This document shows positions 10,491-17,662 of a stretch of DNA of 51,366 nt, piece after piece. Position 1 is the stretch's first letter. Every line of letters starts with the position of its first letter. The notes beneath the pieces were generated by a model that saw nothing but the letters and a program-made list of their open reading frames with translations, was not told the DNA's origin and searched no databases. The stretch comes from Halorubrum sp. SD626R (GTDB taxonomy: Archaea; Halobacteriota; Halobacteria; Halobacteriales; Haloferacaceae). The position numbers and the translations under genes are program-made. The stretch lies in the NCBI RefSeq assembly GCF_001261915.1, contig NZ_CVRT01000153.1, forward strand, positions 1 to 51,366. Reading direction: 5' to 3'.

Positions 10491-10857
10491 CGACGGCGAC
10501 CGGACCGACGGAGCGCGCTCCCCCGGTCCCCCGTTGAAGCCGCGTTCGACCGGCCCCCTCGGCGGGGCGCCGCGGCTTCGGGGTCAGGGCTGGGACGGTT
10601 CCCGGGAATCGGGGACCGGGGGAATGCACGCTCGCATCGGTCCTCTCAGAGGCACACGACCCGTTTCGACCGCCCGGCGGCGCGAACGCCGCCGGACGGT
10701 CGACGACGTCCCGCACAGCGTCGCGGTCCCGACCGGGACCGCTGAGTTACGGCGGTCGACCGGCCTGCCCCGACCGCCCTGCCGCGGATCCACCGCGACC
10801 GCGATCCCCTGCCCGATACCTGCCCGATACCTGCCCGATACCCGCCCGCCGAGACGG
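10491..10857. other. Gene-free convergent interval with short 11-bp repeat
   Basis: This interval lies between two convergent stop codons. It is GC-rich and I see no credible gene in it. Three perfect tandem copies of CTGCCCGATAC lie at 10809-10841, followed by a degenerate fourth. No T-rich terminator is obvious. Confidence 0.5.
10809..10841. repeat. 11-bp tandem repeat, three copies
   Basis: CTGCCCGATAC is repeated three times without mismatch just beyond the stop of the VTT-family gene. It is probably a slippage product; no function is evident. Confidence 0.8.
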
Positions 10858-11535
10858 TCACGCCGTCGACGCGGGCTCTTCTCCGCGCAGTGTCCGATAC
10901 GCCGGCCCGGCGAGCAGCAGCGCTCCGACCCCGGCCATCGCGACCAGCGCCGTCGGGTCGACCGCGGAGAGGTCGCCGGCGGCGAGCCGGTCGAGCGAGA
11001 CCCCGACGGCGACGCCGACGATCACCCACGGGAGCTCGCCGGCCGCCGTCCCGAGCAGGAACTGTCGCGGGCGGATCCCCGAGGCGCCCGCCCCGACCGA
11101 GACCGCGTCCGAGGGCAGCGGGAGCAGCCGGGTGGCCGTCACGGCCCGGACGCCGCCGGTCGCCGTCGCCAACCGCTCGCCCGCGTCGCAGAGCCGGTCC
11201 GCGGTCCGCCAGGCGCCGCGGGCCCGGACATGGCCCGTCCGCGCGAGGAGGTAGGGCGGGAGTGCCGTCGCGACCAGCAGCGCGACGCCCAGCGGGACGC
11301 CGACCCAGCCGTACCCGAAGCCGACCGCCACGGCGAGCAGCGTCGTCGGCCACGCCAGGAACGGTCTGACGGCCGTCAGCGCGAGCAGCGCGACGCCGAA
11401 CCGGAGCGGGTCGGCGGCGAGGAGCGAGAGCCGCGCGAGGGCGGCCGCCGGCGAGGCGAGCCAGGCGGCCGCCGCCGCGACCGCGACCGCGGCCCCCGCG
11501 GCGACGTATCCGAGCAGGACGAACCGACGGTTCAC
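10858..11535 (-). CDS. TVP38/TMEM64 (VTT domain) membrane protein
   Basis: The 225-residue protein is almost entirely hydrophobic, with five or six predicted membrane segments. The central part matches the VTT/SNARE-associated pattern: RPFLAWPTTLLAVAVGFGYGWVGVPLGVALL, then a polar stretch (ARGAWRTADRLCDAGERLA) and ATRLLPLPSDAVSVGAGASGIRPRQFLLGTAAGELPWV, where an R-x-x-P-type re-entrant loop is seen. Family members are DedA-like and are thought to move lipids or small solutes across membranes; the substrate here cannot be told. It is 66 bases downstream of nadK on the same strand. Confidence 0.8.
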   Translation of the reverse strand: MNRRFVLLGYVAAGAAVAVAAAAAWLASPAAALARLSLLAADPLRFGVALLALTAVRPFLAWPTTLLAVAVGFGYGWVGVPLGVALLVATALPPYLLARTGHVRARGAWRTADRLCDAGERLATATGGVRAVTATRLLPLPSDAVSVGAGASGIRPRQFLLGTAAGELPWVIVGVAVGVSLDRLAAGDLSAVDPTALVAMAGVGALLLAGPAYRTLRGEEPASTA

Positions 11536-11601
11536 GGCCGACGGTTCGCTCCGGGGAATAAACGCTTTGTGGGCGCGATCGGTGGCGGCGGCGTCACCGA
11601 C

Positions 11602-12429
11602 TCACGAGAGCTTCCCGAGCGCCTCGAAGAAGTCCGACGGGGGGCCGGCGATCCGCATCGGCGGGGTCGTCCGCTCGACGGTCACCTCGACCGGCGCCTT
11701 CAGGGTCGTCTTGTTCCGCCCGTCGCTGACGACGACCGCCTCCGCGACGCCCTCGACCGCGACCGTGACCGCGGCGTCGACGTCGACGACGAGCGGGGGC
11801 ATCCCCGTCTCCGCGGCCATCTCGTTCACGACGAGCCCGCTCACCGCCGGGCTCACGAGGGGTCCCCGCTCGGAGAGGTTGTACGCGGTCGAGCCGGTCG
11901 GCGTCCCGACGAGGACGCCGTCGGCGTGCCCGCCGGAGTAGCGGCTCCCGTCGACGCGGACCTCGTAGTCGACGCCGGCGCCGGGACCGCGGCGGCCGCT
12001 CTGGACCACGATCTCGTTCGCCGCCGGCACAGAGGTCCAGTCGCCCGCCCGCGCCGCGAGCCGCGGCGCCTCCCGGACGTCCAGCTCCCCGCGGTCGAAC
12101 GCCTCGACCTCGGCGACGACGGCCTCCTCGGCGTCCGCCGGGGGGACAGCGTTGAGGAACCCCACCTCGCCGAGGTTGACGCCGACGATGGGGGTGTCGC
12201 CGGCGTTGCGCGCGACGAAGAGGAACGTTCCGTCGCCGCCGACCGCGACGGCGAGGTCGGCGCCGCCGAGGGCGTCGACGGAGCGCCCGCGGTCCCCCTC
12301 GCCGAGCGCGTCGGCCGTCTCCGCGTCGAGCCAGACGGACTCGCCCGCGGCGACGACCGCGTCGCGTAGGTCCGCCGCGAGGCTCACCGCGCGCTCGCTT
12401 CCCTTCCGCGCCACGATACCGACCTCCAT
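11602..12429 (-). CDS. nadK: NAD(+) kinase
   Basis: This is a 275-residue protein starting MEVGIVARKGS. The diacylglycerol/NAD-kinase signature GGDGTF is at residues 64-69, followed by GVNLGEVGFLNAV and later VLVGTPTGSTAYNLSERGPLVSP, the second diagnostic block. It phosphorylates NAD to NADP with ATP or polyphosphate. A longer open frame starts at 12522, but the extra 31 residues are not family-like, so ATG 12429 is used. Its promoter region is shared with the divergent KaiC-like gene. Confidence 0.95.
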   Translation of the reverse strand: MEVGIVARKGSERAVSLAADLRDAVVAAGESVWLDAETADALGEGDRGRSVDALGGADLAVAVGGDGTFLFVARNAGDTPIVGVNLGEVGFLNAVPPADAEEAVVAEVEAFDRGELDVREAPRLAARAGDWTSVPAANEIVVQSGRRGPGAGVDYEVRVDGSRYSGGHADGVLVGTPTGSTAYNLSERGPLVSPAVSGLVVNEMAAETGMPPLVVDVDAAVTVAVEGVAEAVVVSDGRNKTTLKAPVEVTVERTTPPMRIAGPPSDFFEALGKLS

Positions 12430-12483
12430 GGGCCACCGATTCTCGCCGCCGGACAAAAGGATGCGGACTTCGGCCCCGGTTCC

Positions 12484-12497
12484 GGAAAGTTTCAAGC
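12484..12497 (+). promoter_or_regulatory. Possible TATA-like element before the 10-codon ORF and KaiC-like gene
   Basis: GGAAAGTTTCAAG lies about 25-35 bases before ATG 12521 and about 60 bases before ATG 12550. If used, the RNA would start close to 12521. It is a weak TATA match. Confidence 0.3.
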
Positions 12498-12520
12498 CGA
12501 CCCGTCGCGTTGCCGGAGAC

Positions 12521-12553
12521 ATGTCGACCGCCCACGGCCGACTGGAACGATGA
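12521..12553 (+). CDS. Possible 10-codon ORF coupled to the KaiC-like gene
   Basis: ATG at 12521 opens MSTAHGRLER and its stop overlaps the start of the KaiC-like gene as ATGA (12550-12553). The TATA-like element upstream places the predicted RNA start near 12521, so this could be a leaderless first cistron delivering ribosomes to the next start by termination-reinitiation. Chance occurrence is quite possible in GC-rich DNA. Confidence 0.3.
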   Translation: MSTAHGRLER

Positions 12554-14010
12554 GCGAGGAGGACGACTGGTTCGAGCGCGCGCTGCGCGACCTCGACGAG
12601 GAGTCCGACCGCTCGGCCGACGACGAGGGCGACGAGACTGCCGTGGGCGACAAGAGCGATGAGACCGGCAGAGACGACGCGGAAGTCGACGACGAGGGCG
12701 GCGAGGTCAGCGAGTTCGGCGAGGCCGACGAAGACCGCGAGGGCGACCCGTTCGGCGGCGTCCGCGACGAGACGGACGCGACCGAATCGGCCGGATCAGA
12801 CGATCCGGGTGATCCCTTCGGTGGTGGATCATTCGGTGACGACGACGCGTCGCTCGGTGACGACGACGCGACCGAGACCCCGAGCGGAGAAGCAGGCAGG
12901 GAGCGGTCCCCTGGAGAGGACGGAGGCGGTGAATTCGGCGAGGGAGACTTCGGCGGGAACGACTTCGACGCCGATTTCGCCGAAGGGGAGTTCGGCGGCT
13001 CGGCCCCGTCCGAGACCGATGAGGGCGACGCCGGGGATCCGTTCGGGGGGTCCGGCGCAAATGGTGGCGACGATCCGTTCGGCGGGCCTGACGCAGGCGG
13101 CGGCGACGATCCGTTTGGCGAGCATGACGCAGGCGGCGGCGACCCCTTCGACGCCGGGTCGTTCGGCGACGACGACCCGTTCGGCGGCTATCGCGGGAGC
13201 GCCTCTGGGCCGTCTGAAGACTTCGGCTTCGGCGACTTTGGCGGTGGCGGCGGTGACGCCGGCGGCGAGACGGAGACGGGGTTCGACGTCGACCCCGACG
13301 AGTTCGAGTCGGCGATCGATCGCACCGACGTCGGCATCGAGGGGCTCGACGACATGATCCTCGGCGGGGTCCCGAGCCGCTCCCTGCTCTCCGTCATCGG
13401 CGGGGCGGGGACGGGGAAGACGACGTTCGCGCTTCAGTTCCTCAACCGGGCGCTCGAATCCGACGGCAAGGGCGTCTACATCACGCTGGAGCAGACGCGC
13501 GAGTCGATCTTCTCGACCGCCGAGGAGAAGGGGTGGGCGTTCCGCGAGGCCGCCGACGAGGGCCGGCTCGCCGTGGTCGCTATCGACCCGATCGAGATGG
13601 CGAACTCGCTCGCGTCGATCCGGAACGACCTCACCCGGCTCATCGCCGAGTTCGACGCCGACCGGCTGGTGCTCGACTCCGTCTCGCTGCTGGAGATGAT
13701 GTACGACCACCCGGCGAAGCGGCGCTCCGAGGTGTTCGGCTTCACCCGGTCGCTGAAGGAGGCCGGCGTGACGACGCTGCTCACCTCCGAGGCGAGCCAG
13801 GAGACGCCGTACGCCTCCCGGCACGGGATCGTCGAGTACCTCACCGACGCGGTGTTCGTGCTCCAGTACGTCCGCGGGTCGGACTTCCGCGAGACCCGGC
13901 TCGCGGTCGAGATCCAGAAGATCCGCGACGCGAACCACTCCCGCGAGACGAAGCCGTACGAGATCACCGACACCGGGATCTCCGTCTACGGCCGGGCGAA
14001 CATCTTCTGA
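12550..14010 (+). CDS. KaiC/RadA-like ATPase with long acidic DPFGG-rich N-terminal tail
   Basis: The 486-residue protein has two parts. Residues 1 to about 245 are low-complexity and extremely acidic, with repeated DPFGG, DDPFG, GEFGGS and GGGD motifs. The C-terminal 240 residues are a single KaiC-type RecA domain: TDVGIEGLDDMILGGVPSRSLLSVIGG, Walker A GGAGTGKTTF near 280, ITLEQTRESI, and a Walker B-like RLVLDSVSLLEM near 375, ending VYGRANIF. Such ATPases bind ATP and act in signalling or assembly; there is no second KaiC domain and no Kai partners nearby. The disordered tail may mediate partner binding. It is followed 82 bases later by an MscS channel gene. Confidence 0.85.
   Translation: MSEEDDWFERALRDLDEESDRSADDEGDETAVGDKSDETGRDDAEVDDEGGEVSEFGEADEDREGDPFGGVRDETDATESAGSDDPGDPFGGGSFGDDDASLGDDDATETPSGEAGRERSPGEDGGGEFGEGDFGGNDFDADFAEGEFGGSAPSETDEGDAGDPFGGSGANGGDDPFGGPDAGGGDDPFGEHDAGGGDPFDAGSFGDDDPFGGYRGSASGPSEDFGFGDFGGGGGDAGGETETGFDVDPDEFESAIDRTDVGIEGLDDMILGGVPSRSLLSVIGGAGTGKTTFALQFLNRALESDGKGVYITLEQTRESIFSTAEEKGWAFREAADEGRLAVVAIDPIEMANSLASIRNDLTRLIAEFDADRLVLDSVSLLEMMYDHPAKRRSEVFGFTRSLKEAGVTTLLTSEASQETPYASRHGIVEYLTDAVFVLQYVRGSDFRETRLAVEIQKIRDANHSRETKPYEITDTGISVYGRANIF
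12790..13195 (+). repeat. In-gene repeats encoding DPFGG-type motifs
   Basis: The stretch encoding the disordered tail repeats GATCCGTTCGGCGG-like units with short aspartate/glycine spacers, at least seven times. The repeats stay in frame and vary at third positions, which suggests selection for the peptide and not simple slippage. Confidence 0.7.
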
Positions 14011-14092
14011 TTCGCCGCCGGCCGTCTCATCCGCACGGGCGTCGCTCTCTCCACACGACAAGGTTCATTCCGCGCCCGCCGGTGTGTCGCCC

Positions 14093-14947
14093 ATGGCCGC
14101 GTCACAGGTCACCACCGAACTGGTTCCGAAGTACGTCGGGCTCCTCTCGCAGGTCGCGGAGTTCCTCGTCGTCGCCGCGGCGCTGTACCTCCCCGGCAGG
14201 TACATCGTCAGGCCGCTCGTCGGCTGGGTCTTCGACCGCCGCGGCCTCGAACCGACGCTCGAACGGACGCTGGAGAAGCTGCTCGGGGTCGGTACCTTCC
14301 TAATCGCGCTGGTCGTCGGCGCGTGGGCCGCCGGGTTCACCGGCTTCCTCGGCGGCTCGGCGCTCATCGTCGCCGCGCTCACGCTGGCGGTCGGGTTCGC
14401 GGCGCAGGACGTGCTGTCGAACTTCGTCGCCGGCGTCTTCATCGTGCAGGACCGGAACTTCAACATCGACGACTGGATCGAGTGGGACGGCAACGCCGGC
14501 TTCATCGACGACATCGGCTTCCGGGTGACGCGCGTCCGCACGTTCGACAACGAGACGATCACGGTGCCGAACACCGAGCTCGCGACGAACGCCGTGACGA
14601 ACCGCATGAGCAACGACACGCTCCGCATCTCGACGACGTTCGGGATCGGCTACGCCGACGACATCGACGCGACGACCCGGATCCTGCTGGACGCCGCCGC
14701 CGACCACGAGGATGTCATCGCCGAGCCGGCACCCTCGGTCCGCGTCGCCCGCCTCGCGGACACGGCGATCGACCTGCAGGCGCGCTTCTGGATCGCCGAC
14801 CCGGACCGCGAGGAGTTCTCGGTGACGCGCTCGGAGTACATCCGCACCGTGACCGAGCGGTGCCGCGAGGCCGGTATCGACCTCAGCACGACCAGCCAGC
14901 ACTCGATATCGGGGGACTTGACGGTCGCGGGTACCGACGAGGTATAG
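14093..14947 (+). CDS. MscS-family mechanosensitive ion channel
   Basis: This is a 284-residue protein with three predicted membrane helices in the first 125 residues. The pore-lining helix and linker follow: GGSALIVAALTLAVGFAAQDVLSNFVAGVFIVQDRNFNIDDWIEWDG, which is diagnostic of MscS TM3 and the beta domain. The C-terminal cytoplasmic vestibule includes RTFDNETITVPNTELATNAVTN. It opens under membrane tension during hypo-osmotic shock to release solutes. A GTG at 14084 would add three residues; ATG 14093 is preferred. It is downstream of the KaiC-like gene on the same strand. Confidence 0.9.
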   Translation: MAASQVTTELVPKYVGLLSQVAEFLVVAAALYLPGRYIVRPLVGWVFDRRGLEPTLERTLEKLLGVGTFLIALVVGAWAAGFTGFLGGSALIVAALTLAVGFAAQDVLSNFVAGVFIVQDRNFNIDDWIEWDGNAGFIDDIGFRVTRVRTFDNETITVPNTELATNAVTNRMSNDTLRISTTFGIGYADDIDATTRILLDAAADHEDVIAEPAPSVRVARLADTAIDLQARFWIADPDREEFSVTRSEYIRTVTERCREAGIDLSTTSQHSISGDLTVAGTDEV

Positions 14948-15225
14948 GACGCGAACAATAGGAGCATCGGTTAGGCGGTCTGTCGGAATACTCGGCGGCG
15001 GGTACGCTTCGACCTCTCGTAGCCAGTGCAGGTGACTCGCGTGTCGGGAGGCGATTCGGATCGCCCGTACCGCGCGAGAAACCGCTGTGAAATCCCGAGG
15101 GCGCGATCAGCGGTGCGTTCGTATCCGTACGCATACCCCCCGGAAAGGGTGCTTCCACCGGAAACCGCTCACAGATTCGGCACAGATAGGCGATATCCGT
15201 TCAGAAGTTCGTGAGTTCGTGCGTA

Positions 15226-15591
15226 TCAGACGAGGTTCTCACCGCGAACGCGCGTCCCGATGTGGTAGACCATACTGACGGCGTAGCCCAACACGCCGAG
15301 CGTTGCGAGCGCTGCCCCCACGAGGAGGACCGAGTCGTCCGCTCCGGGAATCTCGCCCGCGCTCGCGGCAGCGAGCGCGAATCCGACGGCGGCCGCCCCT
15401 GCGGTGACGGCCGGCATCCGTGCGTCGATCACCACGGCACCGAGCGCGGTCGCCCCCGCGATGGTCGAGAAGACGAGCGGCCTACCGAGGTCGAGCGGGA
15501 CGACGCCGGACAACACCGACCAGTACGCTCCCGTCGAAAGGACGAACAGTCCGAGTGGCGCGAGTATCGGCTTGAGCTTTGACGCTTCCAT
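15226..15591 (-). CDS. Small membrane protein with four predicted helices
   Basis: The 121-residue protein starts MEASKLKPILAPLGLFVLS and has four hydrophobic segments of about 20 residues, ending in a short polar tail (HIGTRVRGENLV). No motif is recognised. It is the first of three small membrane protein genes on the minus strand in a patch less GC-rich than its surroundings, bounded on the right by tRNA-Gly fragments. It may therefore be acquired DNA. Confidence 0.7.
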   Translation of the reverse strand: MEASKLKPILAPLGLFVLSTGAYWSVLSGVVPLDLGRPLVFSTIAGATALGAVVIDARMPAVTAGAAAVGFALAAASAGEIPGADDSVLLVGAALATLGVLGYAVSMVYHIGTRVRGENLV

Positions 15592-15872
15592 ACCTCTCCC
15601 GGTCGAAGGCGAGACGGATGTATCCGGCCGCTCTGTTTCGCCGGGGACAACACGCGTTCACCGTCCGCCGCTGCAAGAGCTCCCGGACCGCGACCACCGG
15701 TAACCGACTCGCGCTGACTGCTCACCTGTCGGACAGACTCTCCGGCTTCAAACGTGAGCCGTCCTCGGCACAGTTCCGTGGAGTCGATCGGGCGGGATCG
15801 GACTCGTTCCAGAGCCGTATCAGCCGCTCCCAACCCGACCGAGCCTGAAACTGTGAGACTTTGCACACCTGG

Positions 15873-16673
15873 TTACAGTAGCTCTCGGAGCGGTTCGTCG
15901 CGGCTGTCGAGATAGTAACTCGCGAGGTCGATCGAGAGTTTACAGGCGATCGCGGTGAAGATGAGGGGGCCGCGAGCCGCGCTCTCGACGCTGCCGGCGT
16001 TCCCCTCCGTGGACTCGTACGCGAGCAACACGACGAGGAGTCCGGCGCTAGTCAACGCGAACCCCTGCCAGAAGATCCCCTTCGCAGCCGCCCAGGCAGA
16101 GGTCTCGCGATGCGTGCCGTGATAGAAGTACTCCGAGACCGTCCGGCCGCCCTCGCTCAGAAAGACGACACCGGCACCCGTGAGAACCCACGCCTGGGTG
16201 GAAGTCGGATCCGACGCGGCGATCACGGGGCCGGCAACGAACCCTCCGAACCCGACCCACACGGCGGCGAGCATGGGGACGATGAACAACAGCGCGGGAA
16301 TCGTTCCGACGTAGATACCGACGTCGGTACGCGGTATCGAGATCCGCTTGTCCAGCACGCCGCCGTCGCCGGACGAGGACTTCTCGCTCGCATTCTCGGA
16401 ACCTCCGTCGGTAGAAAGGAGCCGTACCGCCGCCGCGAGGGTGCCGTTGAGTCCGTCGAGTCCCGACCGCCGATCAGGTCGATGGCCGGCAAACAGCGAT
16501 CGTACGATCGCCCAGACGGCGAGCACGCCGAGTTCGAGCCAGTAGAACGTCAGGAGGGCCACGGCCGACGTGTCGAACGCGAGGAGTCCGACCACGGGGA
16601 TGCCGTTCGCCACGAACACCGAGAGGAGGGTTCCGTTCGACAGCGGAGTTTGCGGAGGGAGCGACTCTCGCAT
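15873..16673 (-). CDS. Multi-pass membrane protein, DUF6498-like
   Basis: The 266-residue protein opens with a hydrophobic helix (LLSVFVANGIPVVGLLAFDTS) and VALLTFYWLELGVLAVWAIVRSLFAG; the YWLE motif near residue 45 is typical of haloarchaeal DUF6498-like proteins (name given from memory). About six membrane helices are predicted, with a polar cytoplasmic loop around residues 65-115. The segment GGRTVSEYFYHGTHRETSAWAA is probably a conserved loop. Function unknown. A possible TATA element (AATTAAGTG on the minus strand) lies 35-45 bases before the ATG. It lies in the less GC-rich patch next to tRNA-Gly. Confidence 0.7.
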   Translation of the reverse strand: MRESLPPQTPLSNGTLLSVFVANGIPVVGLLAFDTSAVALLTFYWLELGVLAVWAIVRSLFAGHRPDRRSGLDGLNGTLAAAVRLLSTDGGSENASEKSSSGDGGVLDKRISIPRTDVGIYVGTIPALLFIVPMLAAVWVGFGGFVAGPVIAASDPTSTQAWVLTGAGVVFLSEGGRTVSEYFYHGTHRETSAWAAAKGIFWQGFALTSAGLLVVLLAYESTEGNAGSVESAARGPLIFTAIACKLSIDLASYYLDSRDEPLRELL

Positions 16674-16812
16674 TGAACTACGACGCGTTGTTGGACGTTC
16701 GTTTCACTTAATTTCCGTGACCCTGTCACCGCGTCTGAAACCGAGATTCGTAGTTCTGTTGAACATGAAGTCAGAGTGACACTTCGGTCGGGCCGTGGTC
16801 GGTATCGGTCAC

Positions 16813-17085
16813 TCAGACGCCGGATACCGCCGATAGAACTGTTTCGAGGAGTGCTAGACAGGCGGCAGCAACTAACAGCAGGAGGCTGGCGGCGGAGGCG
16901 GTAAACTCCTCCGGGTCGGTCCGTAATAAACTGTAGCCGGCACTGACGAGCATTCCACAGCCGCCGATCGCCATGAGCAGTATCGGGATGCTTCGGTCAC
17001 CGGCGAAGAATGAGCTCACGGCCGGCCCTCCAACCGAAGCCCCGATCACGGCGGTTGAACCGGTGTAAATGTATAGATCCTCCAT
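16813..17085 (-). CDS. Small membrane protein with three predicted helices
   Basis: The 90-residue protein starts MEDLYIYTGSTAVIGASVGG and contains three hydrophobic segments with a short charged loop (LLRTDPEEFTAS). No family is recognised. Both flanks are non-coding, and the region upstream of its start is the field of tRNA-Gly fragments. It could be a remnant of a mobile element's cargo. Confidence 0.55.
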   Translation of the reverse strand: MEDLYIYTGSTAVIGASVGGPAVSSFFAGDRSIPILLMAIGGCGMLVSAGYSLLRTDPEEFTASAASLLLLVAAACLALLETVLSAVSGV

Positions 17086-17264
17086 GGGGGAGGCAACGGC
17101 TCGCGATCACTTGTGATTTCGACACCGATCGCCTCCGTTTCGCCACGCTCGCAGGTCCATTGAACAGCTGTTTCAGACCAAAATGTACCCGAAAACAGCA
17201 ATTCAGCGGAACCGTATCGATGCCCGCGGGTGGCGGGTCGTCGACGCGAGGATCGTTCGAGAAA

Positions 17265-17280
17265 TGCACCGTCCGGGAGT
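17265..17280 (-). repeat. Partial copy of tRNA-Gly 3' end (att-like)
   Basis: TGCACCGTCCGGGAGT matches the 3' end of the tRNA-Gly gene at 17501 in the same orientation for the first 14 bases. ACGGACGGTGCA follows about 25 bases later, making a local inverted repeat. Confidence 0.6.
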
Positions 17281-17353
17281 CACGCCAGCGGGCCGAGCGT
17301 GACAACGGACGGTGCACGACCGAAGGGAGTTTGCCGAGCGAAGCGAGGTAAAC

Positions 17354-17376
17354 GTCGACTGACGGAGTCAGTCGAC
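17354..17376. repeat. Perfect 9-bp-stem hairpin
   Basis: GTCGACTGA and TCAGTCGAC are separated by CGGAG. It lies between the two att-like tRNA fragments. It could be a factor-independent stem or part of a recombinase arm site; there is no T-run. Confidence 0.6.
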
Positions 17377-17378
17377 AG

Positions 17379-17400
17379 TACACCGTCCGGGAATCGAACC
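17379..17400 (-). repeat. Second partial copy of tRNA-Gly 3' end (att-like)
   Basis: This copy matches the T-arm and acceptor end of the tRNA-Gly gene with few mismatches (CACCGTCCGGGAAT then CGAACC against TGAACC). It is in the same orientation and spaced about 120 bases from the intact gene and about 115 bases from the other copy. Confidence 0.65.
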
Positions 17401-17465
17401 GAAATCAGACGTGCTCGCTCGCACGGCTCGTTGCGCGCGACTGATAGGGTTCAATTCGCCTGCTG

Positions 17466-17501
17466 ATTCCTGCGGCTCACGAGGTTGTTCGCCGCAGGAA
17501 T
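17466..17501. terminator. Inverted repeat directly downstream of tRNA-Gly
   Basis: ATTCCTGCGGC (17466-17476) and GCCGCAGGAAT (17491-17501) form an 11-bp stem with a 14-base loop. It touches the last base of the tRNA gene, on its 3' side. It could help processing or termination or be a recombination site. Confidence 0.4.
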
Positions 17502-17571
17502 GCACCGTCCGGGAATTGAACCCGGGCTATTAGCTTGGGAAGCTAATGTCCTACCACTGGACCAACGGTGC
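17501..17571 (-). tRNA. tRNA-Gly (anticodon CCC)
   Basis: The minus strand folds into a 71-base cloverleaf. The 7-bp acceptor is GCACCGT/ACGGTGC with discriminator A. The anticodon stem is TTAGC/GCTAA with loop TTCCCAA, giving anticodon CCC at 34-36. The T arm is CCGGG-TTCAATT-CCCGG. CCA is not encoded. It is the probable integration target for the fragments lying just beyond its 3' end. Confidence 0.95.
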
Positions 17572-17662
17572 TCGCTCTGAGATATCCGACCGCCACACTT
17601 CAACGTAGCGTTTCCCGTGCCGCGAGCCACACGCTTAACAGCCTTCCGCGGCAGTCGACGGC

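Larger units (their letters stand above)
17086..17500. other. Non-coding interval with tRNA-Gly 3'-end fragments and hairpins
   Basis: I see no gene in these 415 bases. They hold two partial copies of the tRNA-Gly 3' end (17265-17280 and 17379-17400), a T-arm-like fragment in the opposite orientation near 17446-17458, a 9-bp-stem hairpin at 17354-17376 and an 11-bp inverted repeat abutting the tRNA. This is typical of a site used repeatedly by integrating elements. Confidence 0.6.

Noticed and set aside
10252..12369. 705-codon plus-strand open frame
   Set aside because: Overlaps the DUF4382 gene out of frame and runs antisense to the VTT-family and nadK genes; composition is arginine-rich nonsense.
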